Shown here: positions 8,105-15,092 of the stretch, one piece after another
Layout of the letters: each line of letters starts with the position of its first letter
Numbering within the stretch: the stretch's first letter is position 1
NCBI GenBank assembly: GCA_040753795.1
Contig: JBFMDX010000001.1
Span: forward strand, 1-64,000
Direction of reading: 5' to 3'
Origin: Thermodesulfobacteriota bacterium
Lineage (GTDB): Bacteria; Desulfobacterota; Desulfobacteria; Desulfobacterales; Desulfosudaceae
Length of the DNA: 64,000 nucleotides
Notes under the pieces: model-generated
The model's input: only the letters and a program-made list of their open reading frames with translations
Told to the model about the DNA's origin: nothing
Databases searched by the model: none
Made by a program: the position numbers and the translations under genes

Positions 8105-8527
8105 TCATGGTTCTAAATATCCGCATTCTGGAGCGCCTATTCGTGGTTGCAGTATGCCCATTGCTGTTAGCATTTTTTTGAAACCGAACTTGCGATAGAA
8201 TCCTTCCCGGCCTGGAGCTGAAAATAAAATAATATTTGGAACTTGAAGCTTGTTGAATAGCAATCGAACCATTTCTTTGCCTATTCCTCGGCCATGATAC
8301 TCGGGAAGAAGCACAACATCATATATTGCTGCTTGGTATTCACCGTCAGAGAGGGCTCTGCACAAACCTATTAACATTTCATCGTCATATGTAAAAACAT
8401 ACGCATAGCTTCTTTGAAAAGCACGAGATAACATTTCAGGATCGCGTTCACCAAGCGGTGCAAGCCTGAACACCTCTGCTGCTTTTCCCCAATCAATGTT
8501 AGTTATTGTTGTCTCATAATGTATCAT
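8105..8527 (-). CDS. GNAT-family N-acetyltransferase, hairpin-bounded cassette 2
   Basis: A 140-residue GNAT-fold acyltransferase expected to transfer an acetyl group from acetyl-CoA to an amine; the substrate is unknown. The acetyl-CoA pyrophosphate-binding loop is YHGRGIGKEM (about residues 83-92), preceded by the beta-4 strand AAIYDVVLLPE and followed by LLFNKLQVPNIILFSAPG and the terminal FYRKFGFKKM, the usual GNAT order. Base composition is A+T-richer than the flanks. On its own strand the gene is followed by the tail repeat and hairpin B, and preceded by hairpin C. GNAT genes are frequent cargo of integron-type cassettes, which fits the context. Confidence 0.85.
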   Translation of the reverse strand: MIHYETTITNIDWGKAAEVFRLAPLGERDPEMLSRAFQRSYAYVFTYDDEMLIGLCRALSDGEYQAAIYDVVLLPEYHGRGIGKEMVRLLFNKLQVPNIILFSAPGREGFYRKFGFKKMLTAMGILQPRIGAPECGYLEP

Positions 8528-8552
8528 GGCACCGTTGGCCGTAAAATCTGAC

Positions 8553-8720
8553 CTCGCGGGAAGGCGTCGGGGTGAGCGCCTTTTGAGCCGTTGGGGTTAC
8601 GCGGGTTTAAACCGTCTGCGTCAAGAATTTCTCGCTGTTTGAGGGCGTCAGCCCGAGTTCGAGAAATTTAAACCCGCCCCCAAAAGGCTCATGGCGCGAA
8701 CAACACAGGCCTCCCGCGAG
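8553..8720 (-). repeat. Long imperfect hairpin C (cassette-hairpin family, - orientation)
   Basis: About 168 bp, the shortest complete copy. Outer arms CTCGCGGGAAGG/CCTCCCGCGAG, then GTGAGCGCCTTTTGAGCC/GGCTCATGGCGCG, GCGGGTTTAAA/TTTAAACCCGC, then the core AATTTCTCG/CGAGAAATT with a GGGC-GTCA-GCCC tip. Compared with B, one arm has lost the GACGCAGACGG block. It lies 3' of the fosX-like gene on that gene's strand and is followed by the same tail repeat. Confidence 0.85.
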
Positions 8721-8788
8721 ACCTTTTTCAATCCTCTTGCCCTTCGGGCACGGGCAACCCCGCCAAAGTGGGGCCCGGGCCACCCGTG
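8721..8788 (-). repeat. Tail repeat attached to hairpin C
   Basis: Second copy of the 66-bp tail at 8021-8086, with a few substitutions (CTTGCCCTTCGGGCACG and CCCCGCC/GTGGGG stems). The stop codon of the fosX-like gene (8728-8730) lies inside it, so the last 20 or so residues of that protein are encoded by the repeat. Confidence 0.8.
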
Positions 8789-9180
8789 TATTTTAATAGC
8801 CGATCATTTAACGTTCCAGTATGCAATTCGAATAAATGATTATCGAAATCGTAAAAATAGACAGAACGAGACTCGCCTTCAATCCGTGGGCGACCTTCAA
8901 ATACTTCCAAGCCAGCTTTCCGAATTTTGTTTATACAATCGGCAATATCAGCTTCTGCCACTTTAAAAGCCACGTGATTATAAGTTCTTTCTGACAGAGG
9001 GTCTCCCTCCATAATCGCGATCCAAATTCCGCCAATTAGAAAAAATTTTTCATATGCAACTGAAAAATTCATTTTTGAACTGTCATATATTTCTTCAGCA
9101 TTGAAAACGGAACGAAAAAGCTCGGCACTCTGCTTAACGTTTTTTACGATGAAAGTAATATGGCTTATTGACTCTATCAT
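8728..9180 (-). CDS. fosX: FosX-type fosfomycin hydrolase (VOC family), hairpin-bounded cassette 3
   Basis: Metal-dependent enzyme of the vicinal-oxygen-chelate fold that in characterised homologues opens the epoxide of fosfomycin with water. The three metal ligands are where FosX has them: His7 (ISHITF), His69 (TYNHVAF) and Glu118 (NHLFELH), and the FosX-specific general base Glu44 (AYEKFFL) is present, which separates it from FosA and FosB. Strong landmarks are IMEGD and ERTYNH near residues 57-69 and YFYDFDNHLFELH near 108-120. The usual protein ends about residue 133; here a Gly/Pro-rich extension (to residue 150) is read from the tail repeat. Activity is inferred. The gene is A+T-rich and lies between hairpin C and a hairpin remnant. 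Confidence 0.88.
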   Translation of the reverse strand: MIESISHITFIVKNVKQSAELFRSVFNAEEIYDSSKMNFSVAYEKFFLIGGIWIAIMEGDPLSERTYNHVAFKVAEADIADCINKIRKAGLEVFEGRPRIEGESRSVYFYDFDNHLFELHTGTLNDRLLKYTGGPGPTLAGLPVPEGQED

Positions 9181-9190
9181 TTTACCTTAA

Positions 9191-9219
9191 GAGCGCGAAC
9201 AACAGCGCCTTCCCGCGAG
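9191..9219 (-). repeat. Remnant of a cassette hairpin (outer right arm only)
   Basis: GCGCGAACAACAGCGCC and TCCCGCGAGAC match the right outer arm of hairpins B and C (GCGCGAACAAC...CCCGCGAGAC). No core or left arm is present. It lies 10 bases upstream of the fosX-like start and marks the outer end of the cassette stretch next to vapBC. Confidence 0.6.
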
Positions 9220-9237
9220 ACCGCATTTTGAGAACCC

Positions 9238-9594
9238 CTAAAATTTAATGCGCAGGCTATGAGCGGCCTGCGCCAGCTTTTTGTCCAGCGTCCAGACAGG
9301 GACTCCCGTCAATACGGCGGATGCCAACAGATGGACATCCACAAAGCCTATGCCTTTCCCCATTAACCGATGGCGCTCAATAAAAGTTAAGACTTCCTCG
9401 TTATCGGCTTCAACGGTCATGGGCAACAGGCGCAGAGAAGAAAGAATAGTCGCTCTGTCCGTAAGGTTTCCGCAGGCCAGCTCTCCTATGATGAAGGGGT
9501 GACACATGACGCTTCCTTCATCCAGCAGCGCGGCCAACCCGGCGTTTCCGTCCCGAAAATGTGAAACCCAGACCGAAGTATCCACCAGGACCAT
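9238..9594 (-). CDS. vapC: VapC-type PIN-domain toxin
   Basis: PIN-domain ribonuclease of a type II toxin-antitoxin pair; relatives cut tRNA or rRNA. The 118-residue protein has the PIN acidic residues: Asp5 (VLVDTSVWV), Glu near 40 (IIGELACGN), Asp near 84 (FVDVHLLASAVL) and Asp near 102 (WTLDKKL). It starts 6 bases after the antitoxin stop, so the two are co-translated, antitoxin first. It lies next to the hairpin-cassette stretch, a common place for stabilising toxin-antitoxin modules, but no hairpin separates it from the antitoxin. Confidence 0.9.
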   Translation of the reverse strand: MVLVDTSVWVSHFRDGNAGLAALLDEGSVMCHPFIIGELACGNLTDRATILSSLRLLPMTVEADNEEVLTFIERHRLMGKGIGFVDVHLLASAVLTGVPVWTLDKKLAQAAHSLRIKF

Positions 9595-9600
9595 GGCTTA

Positions 9601-9792
9601 TCATGCCCCTTTTCTTCTGGGTATCGCTTTCAACTGCTTCTGGGTCCCGCCCAGTTTGGCCAGCCGCCGGGCGCTTTCTCTGGCAATCAGTGCCTCCAGG
9701 CCGAGTTTCACCAGTGTTGTCTTTTCCTTTATGCCCGTCATACGGGAGGCTTTTTCCACCAGGTCGTCTTCGATATTCAGCGTTGTTCTCAT
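9601..9792 (-). CDS. vapB: VapB-type antitoxin
   Basis: Sixty-three residues with a ribbon-helix-helix-like start (MRTTLNIEDDLVEKASRMTG) followed by KTTLVKLGLEALIARESARRLA, the pattern of short VapB antitoxins (DUF2191 type) that bind their own promoter and neutralise the PIN toxin through the C-terminal tail. It directly precedes vapC. The upstream region 9793-9866 contains the A+T-rich repeats TATGCAT/ATGCATAT (near 9833), a candidate operator. Confidence 0.88.
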   Translation of the reverse strand: MRTTLNIEDDLVEKASRMTGIKEKTTLVKLGLEALIARESARRLAKLGGTQKQLKAIPRRKGA

Positions 9793-9866
9793 ATACGTAC
9801 CTCATACAATTATGATGCCTTAATATGCATTATTCGTGCATATATGTCAAACCGCCCGGACGTTCC

Positions 9867-10436
9867 CTACCGAACCACTTCCTTTTTTATCACCACGCAC
9901 CCCTTTCCCGCGGGCATGAGAAATATCTTCAGCGTCCCGCCATCCAGCAGAACAATATCGTTCTTCAGCACGCCGATCCGCTTTAGGTCCTTGAATACGA
10001 TCTTTTCCATGTCCTGGGGGCTCCGGTCGACATATTCCACCGTGTCATACACCGCGTCCTGGTTGGGAAAAAAACTGGCGCTGGCATAGCACATGGATTT
10101 GTCCGGCCGGACGACCTCAAGGGAGGTGGAAAAAACATGCTGGTCGGGCAGTGGATGAACCGGGAAAAGAAAAGCGCCGCTCTGGTTGCCGGCGGTAAGA
10201 AAATTGACCACCTGGTTGATGCGGCCGGCGCTGGAAAGCACGCCCATGCCCACCGCCTGCTGGGTGATCGAGTTTACCGCCGGTCCGGCCGGCTGGGGAG
10301 GAACCGCGTCGGTCTTGTTGCGGGAAGCTTCCGTCTTCGGTTGCGCCGGCGCTTCGTTTTCAGCCGCCAGCAGGCCGGGTAAGGCCAGCACTATTACCAT
10401 CAGGAAAAATACCGTCCCACGGGCCGCATTTTTCAT
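9867..10436 (-). CDS. Secreted hypothetical protein
   Basis: I do not recognise a family in this 189-residue protein. It has a signal peptide (residues 1-25, FFLMVIVLALPGLLA, cut after LLAAE), a low-complexity Pro/Ala/Glu/Lys linker (26-50), and a globular C-terminal domain with several Val/Ile-rich strands (IVFKDLKRIGVLKNDIVLLDGG, KIFLMPAGKGCVVIKKE). Periplasmic location is likely. It lies 58 bases downstream of rlpA on the same strand and could be in the same operon; no ordered motif points to an enzyme. Confidence 0.7.
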   Translation of the reverse strand: MKNAARGTVFFLMVIVLALPGLLAAENEAPAQPKTEASRNKTDAVPPQPAGPAVNSITQQAVGMGVLSSAGRINQVVNFLTAGNQSGAFLFPVHPLPDQHVFSTSLEVVRPDKSMCYASASFFPNQDAVYDTVEYVDRSPQDMEKIVFKDLKRIGVLKNDIVLLDGGTLKIFLMPAGKGCVVIKKEVVR

Positions 10437-10494
10437 ATGCCGTTATGTCCTTATTTGTCTGAAATAATCGGGAGACGATCCGGAAAATGATATG

Positions 10495-11253
10495 TTATTC
10501 CGATACCAGCTTGACATTTTCAAATCCCGCCCGGTTCAGTTTTTCCAGGGCGTCTTCGCCGGCCTCTTTCGAGTCAAACGGCCCGACTCGAACCCGGTAA
10601 AGGGTCTGGGCGCCGTCTTCGGAGGTGGTGATATAGACGGTGTCGAACTGTTGTGCCACCTCGGCCCGGAGGCGCTCGGCGTTCTGCCGGCTGGCAAAGG
10701 AGCCGACCTGAAGGGAAAAGCCGGAACGGCCGGGATCATCCGTCATGGCTGTCGCCGGGCGATAATGGCTGTCCCCCTGCTGAGTTTCCGCGTACATCCG
10801 GTCCAGGGCCACGACCGCCACCCGGCCGGTGCCATTCTGGGCAATGCCCAGATACTCGGCCGCGGCATGGGTCAGGTCGATGATGCGGCCGTCCACAAAG
10901 GGGCCCCGGTCATTGACCCGGAGAATAGCCGAGCGTCCGTTCTCCAGGTTGACGACCATGACGTAAGTTCCCAGGGGAAGGGTTTTGTGCGCGGCGGTCA
11001 TACCGTTCATGTCGTACACCTCGCCGCTGGAGGTGTTTTTTCCGTGGAAATCCTTGCCGTACCAGGAGGCGATGCCGATTTCCATGAAGTTGGTGCTGTC
11101 GGTGATAGGGGCATACCGCTTGCCGAACACCTCGTAGGGATCGTTCTGGGACTTCCGGCGGGGCGGCCCGGGCGTGGCGCAGCCGGCCAGAAAACAGCAG
11201 ACGACCAGGCCGCAAAGCCAGATCCTGAAGGTGCTTCTGAAAATCAACGGCAT
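10495..11253 (-). CDS. rlpA: RlpA-family septal lytic transglycosylase-like lipoprotein
   Basis: Outer-membrane lipoprotein that binds denuded peptidoglycan and, in some species, cleaves it during cell separation. The 252-residue protein has a lipobox (LAGC, Cys about residue 25), a double-psi beta-barrel with GIASWYGKDFHGKNTSSGE and RVNDRGPF, containing the conserved Asp, and a C-terminal SPOR domain (from about residue 170, FSLQVGSFASRQNAERL...YRVRVGPF) that targets septal glycan. Domain order and length match RlpA. Whether it is catalytically active cannot be told. Divergent from the MFS gene at 11337. Confidence 0.92.
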   Translation of the reverse strand: MPLIFRSTFRIWLCGLVVCCFLAGCATPGPPRRKSQNDPYEVFGKRYAPITDSTNFMEIGIASWYGKDFHGKNTSSGEVYDMNGMTAAHKTLPLGTYVMVVNLENGRSAILRVNDRGPFVDGRIIDLTHAAAEYLGIAQNGTGRVAVVALDRMYAETQQGDSHYRPATAMTDDPGRSGFSLQVGSFASRQNAERLRAEVAQQFDTVYITTSEDGAQTLYRVRVGPFDSKEAGEDALEKLNRAGFENVKLVSE

Positions 11254-11336
11254 AAGAAATTCTCCATCTCATGGTTTACAACGTATTGAAAAATATATAT
11301 CACTGATGCTGTCAGGCAATCAATATCGGAGAAAGT

Positions 11337-12476
11337 TTGGATACCAACCGGTCCAGGGCGGCGCTGTCGCTACAGTATTTCCTGTATTTCGGGGTGCTGG
11401 GCATCTTCCTGCCCTTTTTCAACCTCTATTGCTACCATCTGGGCTTTTCCGGGTTCCAGATCGGGGCCCTGTTCTCCGTGAACACCGGGGCCACCGTTAT
11501 TTTCCCGGTACTCTGGGGCGCCCTGGCCGACCGCTTCGGCGCCAGAAAACCGATCTACGTGCTGTGCAACGTTGTCTGCGCCGGGGCCTGGAGTTTCTTC
11601 CTGTGGACTACGGACTTTCTCCCCATGCTGATCATCACCGTTTTCTTTGCCATATTCCGCGCCCCGGTCATCTCCTTCATGGAAGCGTTTTCCATGGACA
11701 TCCTGGGCACGCGGAAAACCAGTTACGGTAAAATCCGCGCCTGGGGAACGGCCAGCTTTGTCGCCATTGTCATCCTGATGGGCCGGCTGACGGATGCCTA
11801 TTCGGTCAATATCATCGTGCCCCTGATCCTGGCGGGCATGCTGGTCCAGTCCCTGGGCGCGCTGCTCATGCCGGCCGCAGGAAAGGAAGAACGGGAAAAA
11901 ACAGTACCGGTAACCGTCCTGGCCCGGAAAAAAATCGTGATCTTTCTGGTGTGCGGATTCCTGATGCTGGTCAGCCACGGCACCTATTACGGGTTTTTTT
12001 CCATCCACCTGGAGCGACTGGGGTTCGGCAACATGTTCATCGGTTTTGCCTGGGCCCTGGCGTCCATGGCCGAAATCATCGTCATGATCTCCTCCCGGCG
12101 CCTGTTTGACCGGTTTGCCCTGGAAAGCGTACTGGTCTTCTCGTTTTTTGCGGCCTGCGCCCGCTGGATCCTGATGTATTTTGCCGCCTCGGCCGGAGCG
12201 GTACTCTTCTCCCAGCTTCTGCACGCAATCACCTACGCCGCCTTTCACATGGCCAGCATTCTCTACATGGACCGGGTCAGCCCCGAGGGCGCCAAAACCG
12301 TGGGCCAGGCCCTGAACAACTCCGTCAGCTTCGGACTGGGCATGATGGTCGGGGTTTTCGTCAACGGCTATTTCTTTGATCTGGCGGGTTCCACGCCGCT
12401 GTTTCTCGGCAGCGCGGCCGTGGCCGCGGCCGGCGGGCTGATGTTGTGGCCGGTGCTCAAATCATCGGAGAAATAA
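11337..12476 (+). CDS. MFS transporter (MFS_1-like / HcaT type)
   Basis: A 379-residue major-facilitator carrier with about 12 membrane helices. The N-terminal LQYFLYFGVLGIFLPFFNLY and the loop ALADRFGARKP between helices 2 and 3 are typical of the MFS_1-like group that includes 3-phenylpropionate and nucleoside:proton symporters. A second half-signature lies near residue 235 (SSRRLFDRFALE). The start is a TTG at 11337, preceded by GGAGA at 11328-11332; no better start exists. The substrate is unknown. It stands alone, between rlpA (divergent) and an SDR gene (convergent). Confidence 0.85.
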   Translation: MDTNRSRAALSLQYFLYFGVLGIFLPFFNLYCYHLGFSGFQIGALFSVNTGATVIFPVLWGALADRFGARKPIYVLCNVVCAGAWSFFLWTTDFLPMLIITVFFAIFRAPVISFMEAFSMDILGTRKTSYGKIRAWGTASFVAIVILMGRLTDAYSVNIIVPLILAGMLVQSLGALLMPAAGKEEREKTVPVTVLARKKIVIFLVCGFLMLVSHGTYYGFFSIHLERLGFGNMFIGFAWALASMAEIIVMISSRRLFDRFALESVLVFSFFAACARWILMYFAASAGAVLFSQLLHAITYAAFHMASILYMDRVSPEGAKTVGQALNNSVSFGLGMMVGVFVNGYFFDLAGSTPLFLGSAAVAAAGGLMLWPVLKSSEK

Positions 12477-12487
12477 AAGCCCCTGTT

Positions 12488-13345
12488 CTACAGATAGCGG
12501 CTCAGGGCGGCCATGATTTTTCCGGTAATCCAGTCGGCCAGGCGCGCGGGCGTCAGCCCGTAAAAGGCAACCATCACCCGGGCTTCCGCGCCGACCACGT
12601 ACCGGATGTTCGGCCTTCCGGCCGTCAGGGCGTGGATAACGGCCCGGGAGACCTTTTTCGGCGAAAAGGCGAGTTTGTTCATCTTCTGGGGCAGCTTGCT
12701 CAACAGTCGCAGTTCAGCGGCATAGTAGTTCCGGGCCTGCGGCGGCATGCTGTTGATGAGGCTGTCGCTGCTGCTGCTGGCCTTGTCCCAGATGGGGGTC
12801 TTGGCGCTGCCCGGTTCGATCAGGACGACCCGGATGCCGGCCGGCATCAGTTCCAGCCGCAGGGCATTGCCGACGGCTTCCAGGGCGAACTTGGAGGCGG
12901 AATAAGGCCCCAGCAGGGGCAGGGTGTAGCGGCCGCTTTCCGAGCCCATGAACACGATCCGGCCCCGGGCTCTGCGGATCAGGGGCAGGAAGGCCTGGGT
13001 GACGGCCAGCTGGCCGGTCACGTTGACCTTGAGCTGCTGCTCGAACATGGCCAGAGGCACGAACTCCAGGGGGCCCTGCACACTGATGCCGGCGTTATTG
13101 ACCAGGCCGTCCAGGCCCGCGCCCGCCAGGTCCGCTTCCACTTGCGCGGCCGCCTTCCCGATGCTTTTCGCGTCGGTGACATCAATGATCAGGGGCGTGA
13201 TGGCGCCGGGAGCTTCGGCCTGGATCGCCTGCCCGTCCGCCGGTTTCCTGACGCCGGCAAATACCCGCCAGCCGGCGCGGGCAAGATCAAGGGCGCATTC
13301 GCGGCCGATTCCAGTGGAAGAACCTGTAATCATTACAGTTTTCAT
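12488..13345 (-). CDS. Short-chain dehydrogenase/reductase
   Basis: Classical SDR oxidoreductase of 285 residues. It has the NAD(P)-binding TGSSTGIGRECA near residues 7-18, an NNAG motif (VNNAGISVQG, about 85-94), the catalytic Ser in MGSESGRYT and the Tyr-X3-Lys pair in PYSASKFALEAVG (about 150-162). An Arg-rich turn after beta-2 (VFAGVRK) suggests NADP preference. The C-terminal 60 residues are longer than the minimal fold, as in retinol- or 17-beta-hydroxysteroid-type members. The substrate is unknown. It is a single gene with a divergent promoter region shared with 13470. Confidence 0.9.
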   Translation of the reverse strand: MKTVMITGSSTGIGRECALDLARAGWRVFAGVRKPADGQAIQAEAPGAITPLIIDVTDAKSIGKAAAQVEADLAGAGLDGLVNNAGISVQGPLEFVPLAMFEQQLKVNVTGQLAVTQAFLPLIRRARGRIVFMGSESGRYTLPLLGPYSASKFALEAVGNALRLELMPAGIRVVLIEPGSAKTPIWDKASSSSDSLINSMPPQARNYYAAELRLLSKLPQKMNKLAFSPKKVSRAVIHALTAGRPNIRYVVGAEARVMVAFYGLTPARLADWITGKIMAALSRYL

Positions 13346-13360
13346 GCTAATCGCCTTAAT

Positions 13361-13389
13361 TTGACATTATCCGAGTTTTCTGCTACTAT
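13361..13389 (+). promoter_or_regulatory. Sigma-70-type promoter for the gene at 13470
   Basis: TTGACA at 13361-13366, a 17-base spacer and TACTAT at 13384-13389 point toward the secreted hypothetical gene 80 bases downstream. The -35 is perfect, the -10 is 4/6. Confidence 0.55.
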
Positions 13390-13469
13390 ACGATCAGAAT
13401 TTCAGGCTGTCCTGTTTATCCTCAATCTGCCGGGTTTTTGAAATATTAACCGCAAAGGGTATTTTATCA

Positions 13470-13913
13470 ATGAACCGACTCCAAAGCATTCTTGTCATCG
13501 CCTGTTGCATGGCAGGCCTGTTTGCCGGCGACGCATCCGCCCGATGGTCGCTTCTGGAAGATTATCAACTGTGTGAAATATCCGGCGATCAGGGCCTTTG
13601 TTTCGCCTCCATAAAGGAAACGTGTGGTTTCGAGGTTCTTAAATACCGGGAAATCTATCCCTCTGACGAATTAAAAGATGATATGAGCGAGTCAATGACC
13701 GCCGGCCTTGAAATGATTTTTTCCGAATACTTTCTGTTCCATCAGTATGTCCCGTATCCGGCTCCCGAGCCTGCCTTTGTAACCCCCACACCGGGTGATC
13801 CTTTTTTTGCGTCCGACTGGTTCTCTCCCGGATTCCCGCCCGAATTCTTCCCGGGATGGGACAGCCTGTATGAAGACCTCATGCAAAAGCTGTCTTCTCA
13901 ACAGTATCATTAA
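13470..13913 (+). CDS. Secreted hypothetical protein, Cys- and Pro-rich
   Basis: A 147-residue protein of no recognised family. The signal peptide is clear (residues 1-24, ILVIACCMAGLFAG, cut after ASA). The mature part starts with four cysteines within 30 residues (YQLCEISGDQGLCFASIKETCGF), which could form disulfides or bind metal in the periplasm, and ends in a Pro/Phe-rich tail (FPPEFFPGWDSLYEDLMQKL). No transmembrane segment after the signal. It has its own candidate promoter (13361-13389). It converges on the DUF3783 gene. Confidence 0.7.
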   Translation: MNRLQSILVIACCMAGLFAGDASARWSLLEDYQLCEISGDQGLCFASIKETCGFEVLKYREIYPSDELKDDMSESMTAGLEMIFSEYFLFHQYVPYPAPEPAFVTPTPGDPFFASDWFSPGFPPEFFPGWDSLYEDLMQKLSSQQYH

Positions 13914-13941
13914 ACTCCGAAAAAGCGTTGACGCATCCGGG

Positions 13942-14367
13942 TCAGCCCTGCTGCTGTTCCATGGCGGTTCGTTCCTGTTCCAGCTCAGTGATCAGGGCGG
14001 AAAGCGTCCAGTTTTCGGAAAACGGCGTCAGGGTCGCCCACAGCGGCCGCGGCAATCCGGACTGCCGGTAAGCGGCCAGTGTCCGGTGAAGCTCGCTTTC
14101 CGTTATACCCGAAATAATGATGGCCCGGGCCAGCCCGGAGTCGGCGTTTCGGCCCGATTGATCCGTTCGGCGCAACAGATCCGCCAGTTTTTCTTCGCCG
14201 TCGGTCGCGGCGGCAAAAATTATCGGCACATCCGTCAGCCGGACGGCGGCCAGCAGTTTCATGACGGCGTCCTGCTCCGGCGGCGTAAACCCGCACACCA
14301 GCAAAGCCTTCGGGCCGTAAAGCGGCTGATCCGTTTCCCCCATTCTGGTAAATGTCCCCTGACTCAT
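13942..14367 (-). CDS. DUF3783 domain protein
   Basis: A 141-residue cytoplasmic protein matching the DUF3783 pattern known from clostridia and Desulfobacterota: an N-terminal LLVCGFTPPEQDAVMKLL, a middle AIIISGITESELHRTLAAYRQ and the C-terminal LPRPLWATLTPFSENWTLSALITEL, where the T-P-x-N/E-x-x-W motif is characteristic. The function is unknown. A short Gln-rich tail (MEQQQG) ends it. It is a single gene facing the secreted protein at 13470. Confidence 0.75.
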   Translation of the reverse strand: MSQGTFTRMGETDQPLYGPKALLVCGFTPPEQDAVMKLLAAVRLTDVPIIFAAATDGEEKLADLLRRTDQSGRNADSGLARAIIISGITESELHRTLAAYRQSGLPRPLWATLTPFSENWTLSALITELEQERTAMEQQQG

Positions 14368-14609
14368 GACTCCTCCCGATCCGGTGGGTGGTGTTTAAGT
14401 TCGGCGACGGGGGCCTCGCTCCCTCTGCTGCCGGCCTGCTTTTCTTCGCCGGTCGCGCGCTGGATCACCCGTCAGGACATGGCATTATAAAAAATTCGCG
14501 GGGTTGTCAAGGGCCTGCCGGACGGGCGTCACCATAAAGATGTCGCCGTCTTCAACCCGCGCGTCGTGGCTGGGCCGAACCGACAGTCGCCCTGCCGGAG
14601 GTTATGGAC

Positions 14610-14765
14610 TCAGCGGGGAGACCGCTCATCCGAATAAAGCGGCAGAAGCATGAACTCTTCGTTTTCGATCCGGGCGTGCCGCATCCCCGTATATCGAACC
14701 TTGATGTCCCGTATTTCCATAACCGCAAAAAACAGGGTGGTCAGAATGCAGACAATGATTTCCAT
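14610..14765 (-). CDS. 51-residue membrane protein
   Basis: A short gene below usual length cut-offs. ATG at 14765 is preceded by GGAGG with 5 bases spacing (CCGGAGGTACCC). The product has one hydrophobic N-terminal helix (residues 3-16, IIVCILTTLFFAVM) followed by a charged, basic then acidic tail (EIRDIKVRYTGMRHARIENEE) that ends SDERSPR. This is the usual design of small regulatory or assembly membrane proteins. No family is recognised. Downstream (14512-14600, same strand) is an open stretch ending NPANFL without a start, perhaps debris of a second gene. Confidence 0.55.
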   Translation of the reverse strand: MEIIVCILTTLFFAVMEIRDIKVRYTGMRHARIENEEFMLLPLYSDERSPR

Positions 14766-15092
14766 GGGTACCTCCGGTGGGCAATGGTGTGATTAGGTTG
14801 TTATGTTTTTGGATGAATAAAAATGTCCACCCTTCCGATAAAAGCCTCCGGCTGAAAAACTCATTTTCAACCGTAATTACACGCTATCATGGACCTGTGA
14901 CAGATCAGGTCACAGTTGGGAAAATTTTTTTGGTTTATCGTTCGATTCGTTTCAGCAAACAAGGCCTGATGTTTAATCACGGCCCTATGTTTTGTGAGGG
15001 TTCAAGGCGTCAAGGATTCAAGGGGGCAAGCGAACCACCCCTTGACCGCCATGTGCCCACTGAATGGGAGAAGAGGGAAAGAATAGAGGCAG
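14766..15092. other. Gene-free interval with a palindrome
   Basis: No supported gene. A perfect inverted repeat CTGTGAC (14895-14901) / GTCACAG (14909-14915) with a 7-base spacer has the geometry of a regulator binding site and lies 130 bases upstream of the 51-residue gene. A second, looser inverted repeat TCAAGGGG/CCCCTTGA lies at 15018-15045. The ends of the interval are of ordinary composition. Confidence 0.45.

Noticed and set aside
8691-8966. 91-residue plus-strand ORF
   Set aside because: Antisense to the FosX-like gene and partly within hairpin C and its tail.
6851-9219. A classical integron
   Set aside because: No integrase and no full attC pair is visible here; kept only as a hypothesis to test.
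10492-11289. 265-residue plus-strand ORF opposite rlpA
   Set aside because: Shadow of rlpA, which has a full set of family motifs.
14604-14792. 62-residue plus-strand ORF
   Set aside because: Antisense to the 51-residue gene, which has the better ribosome site and a membrane-protein pattern.
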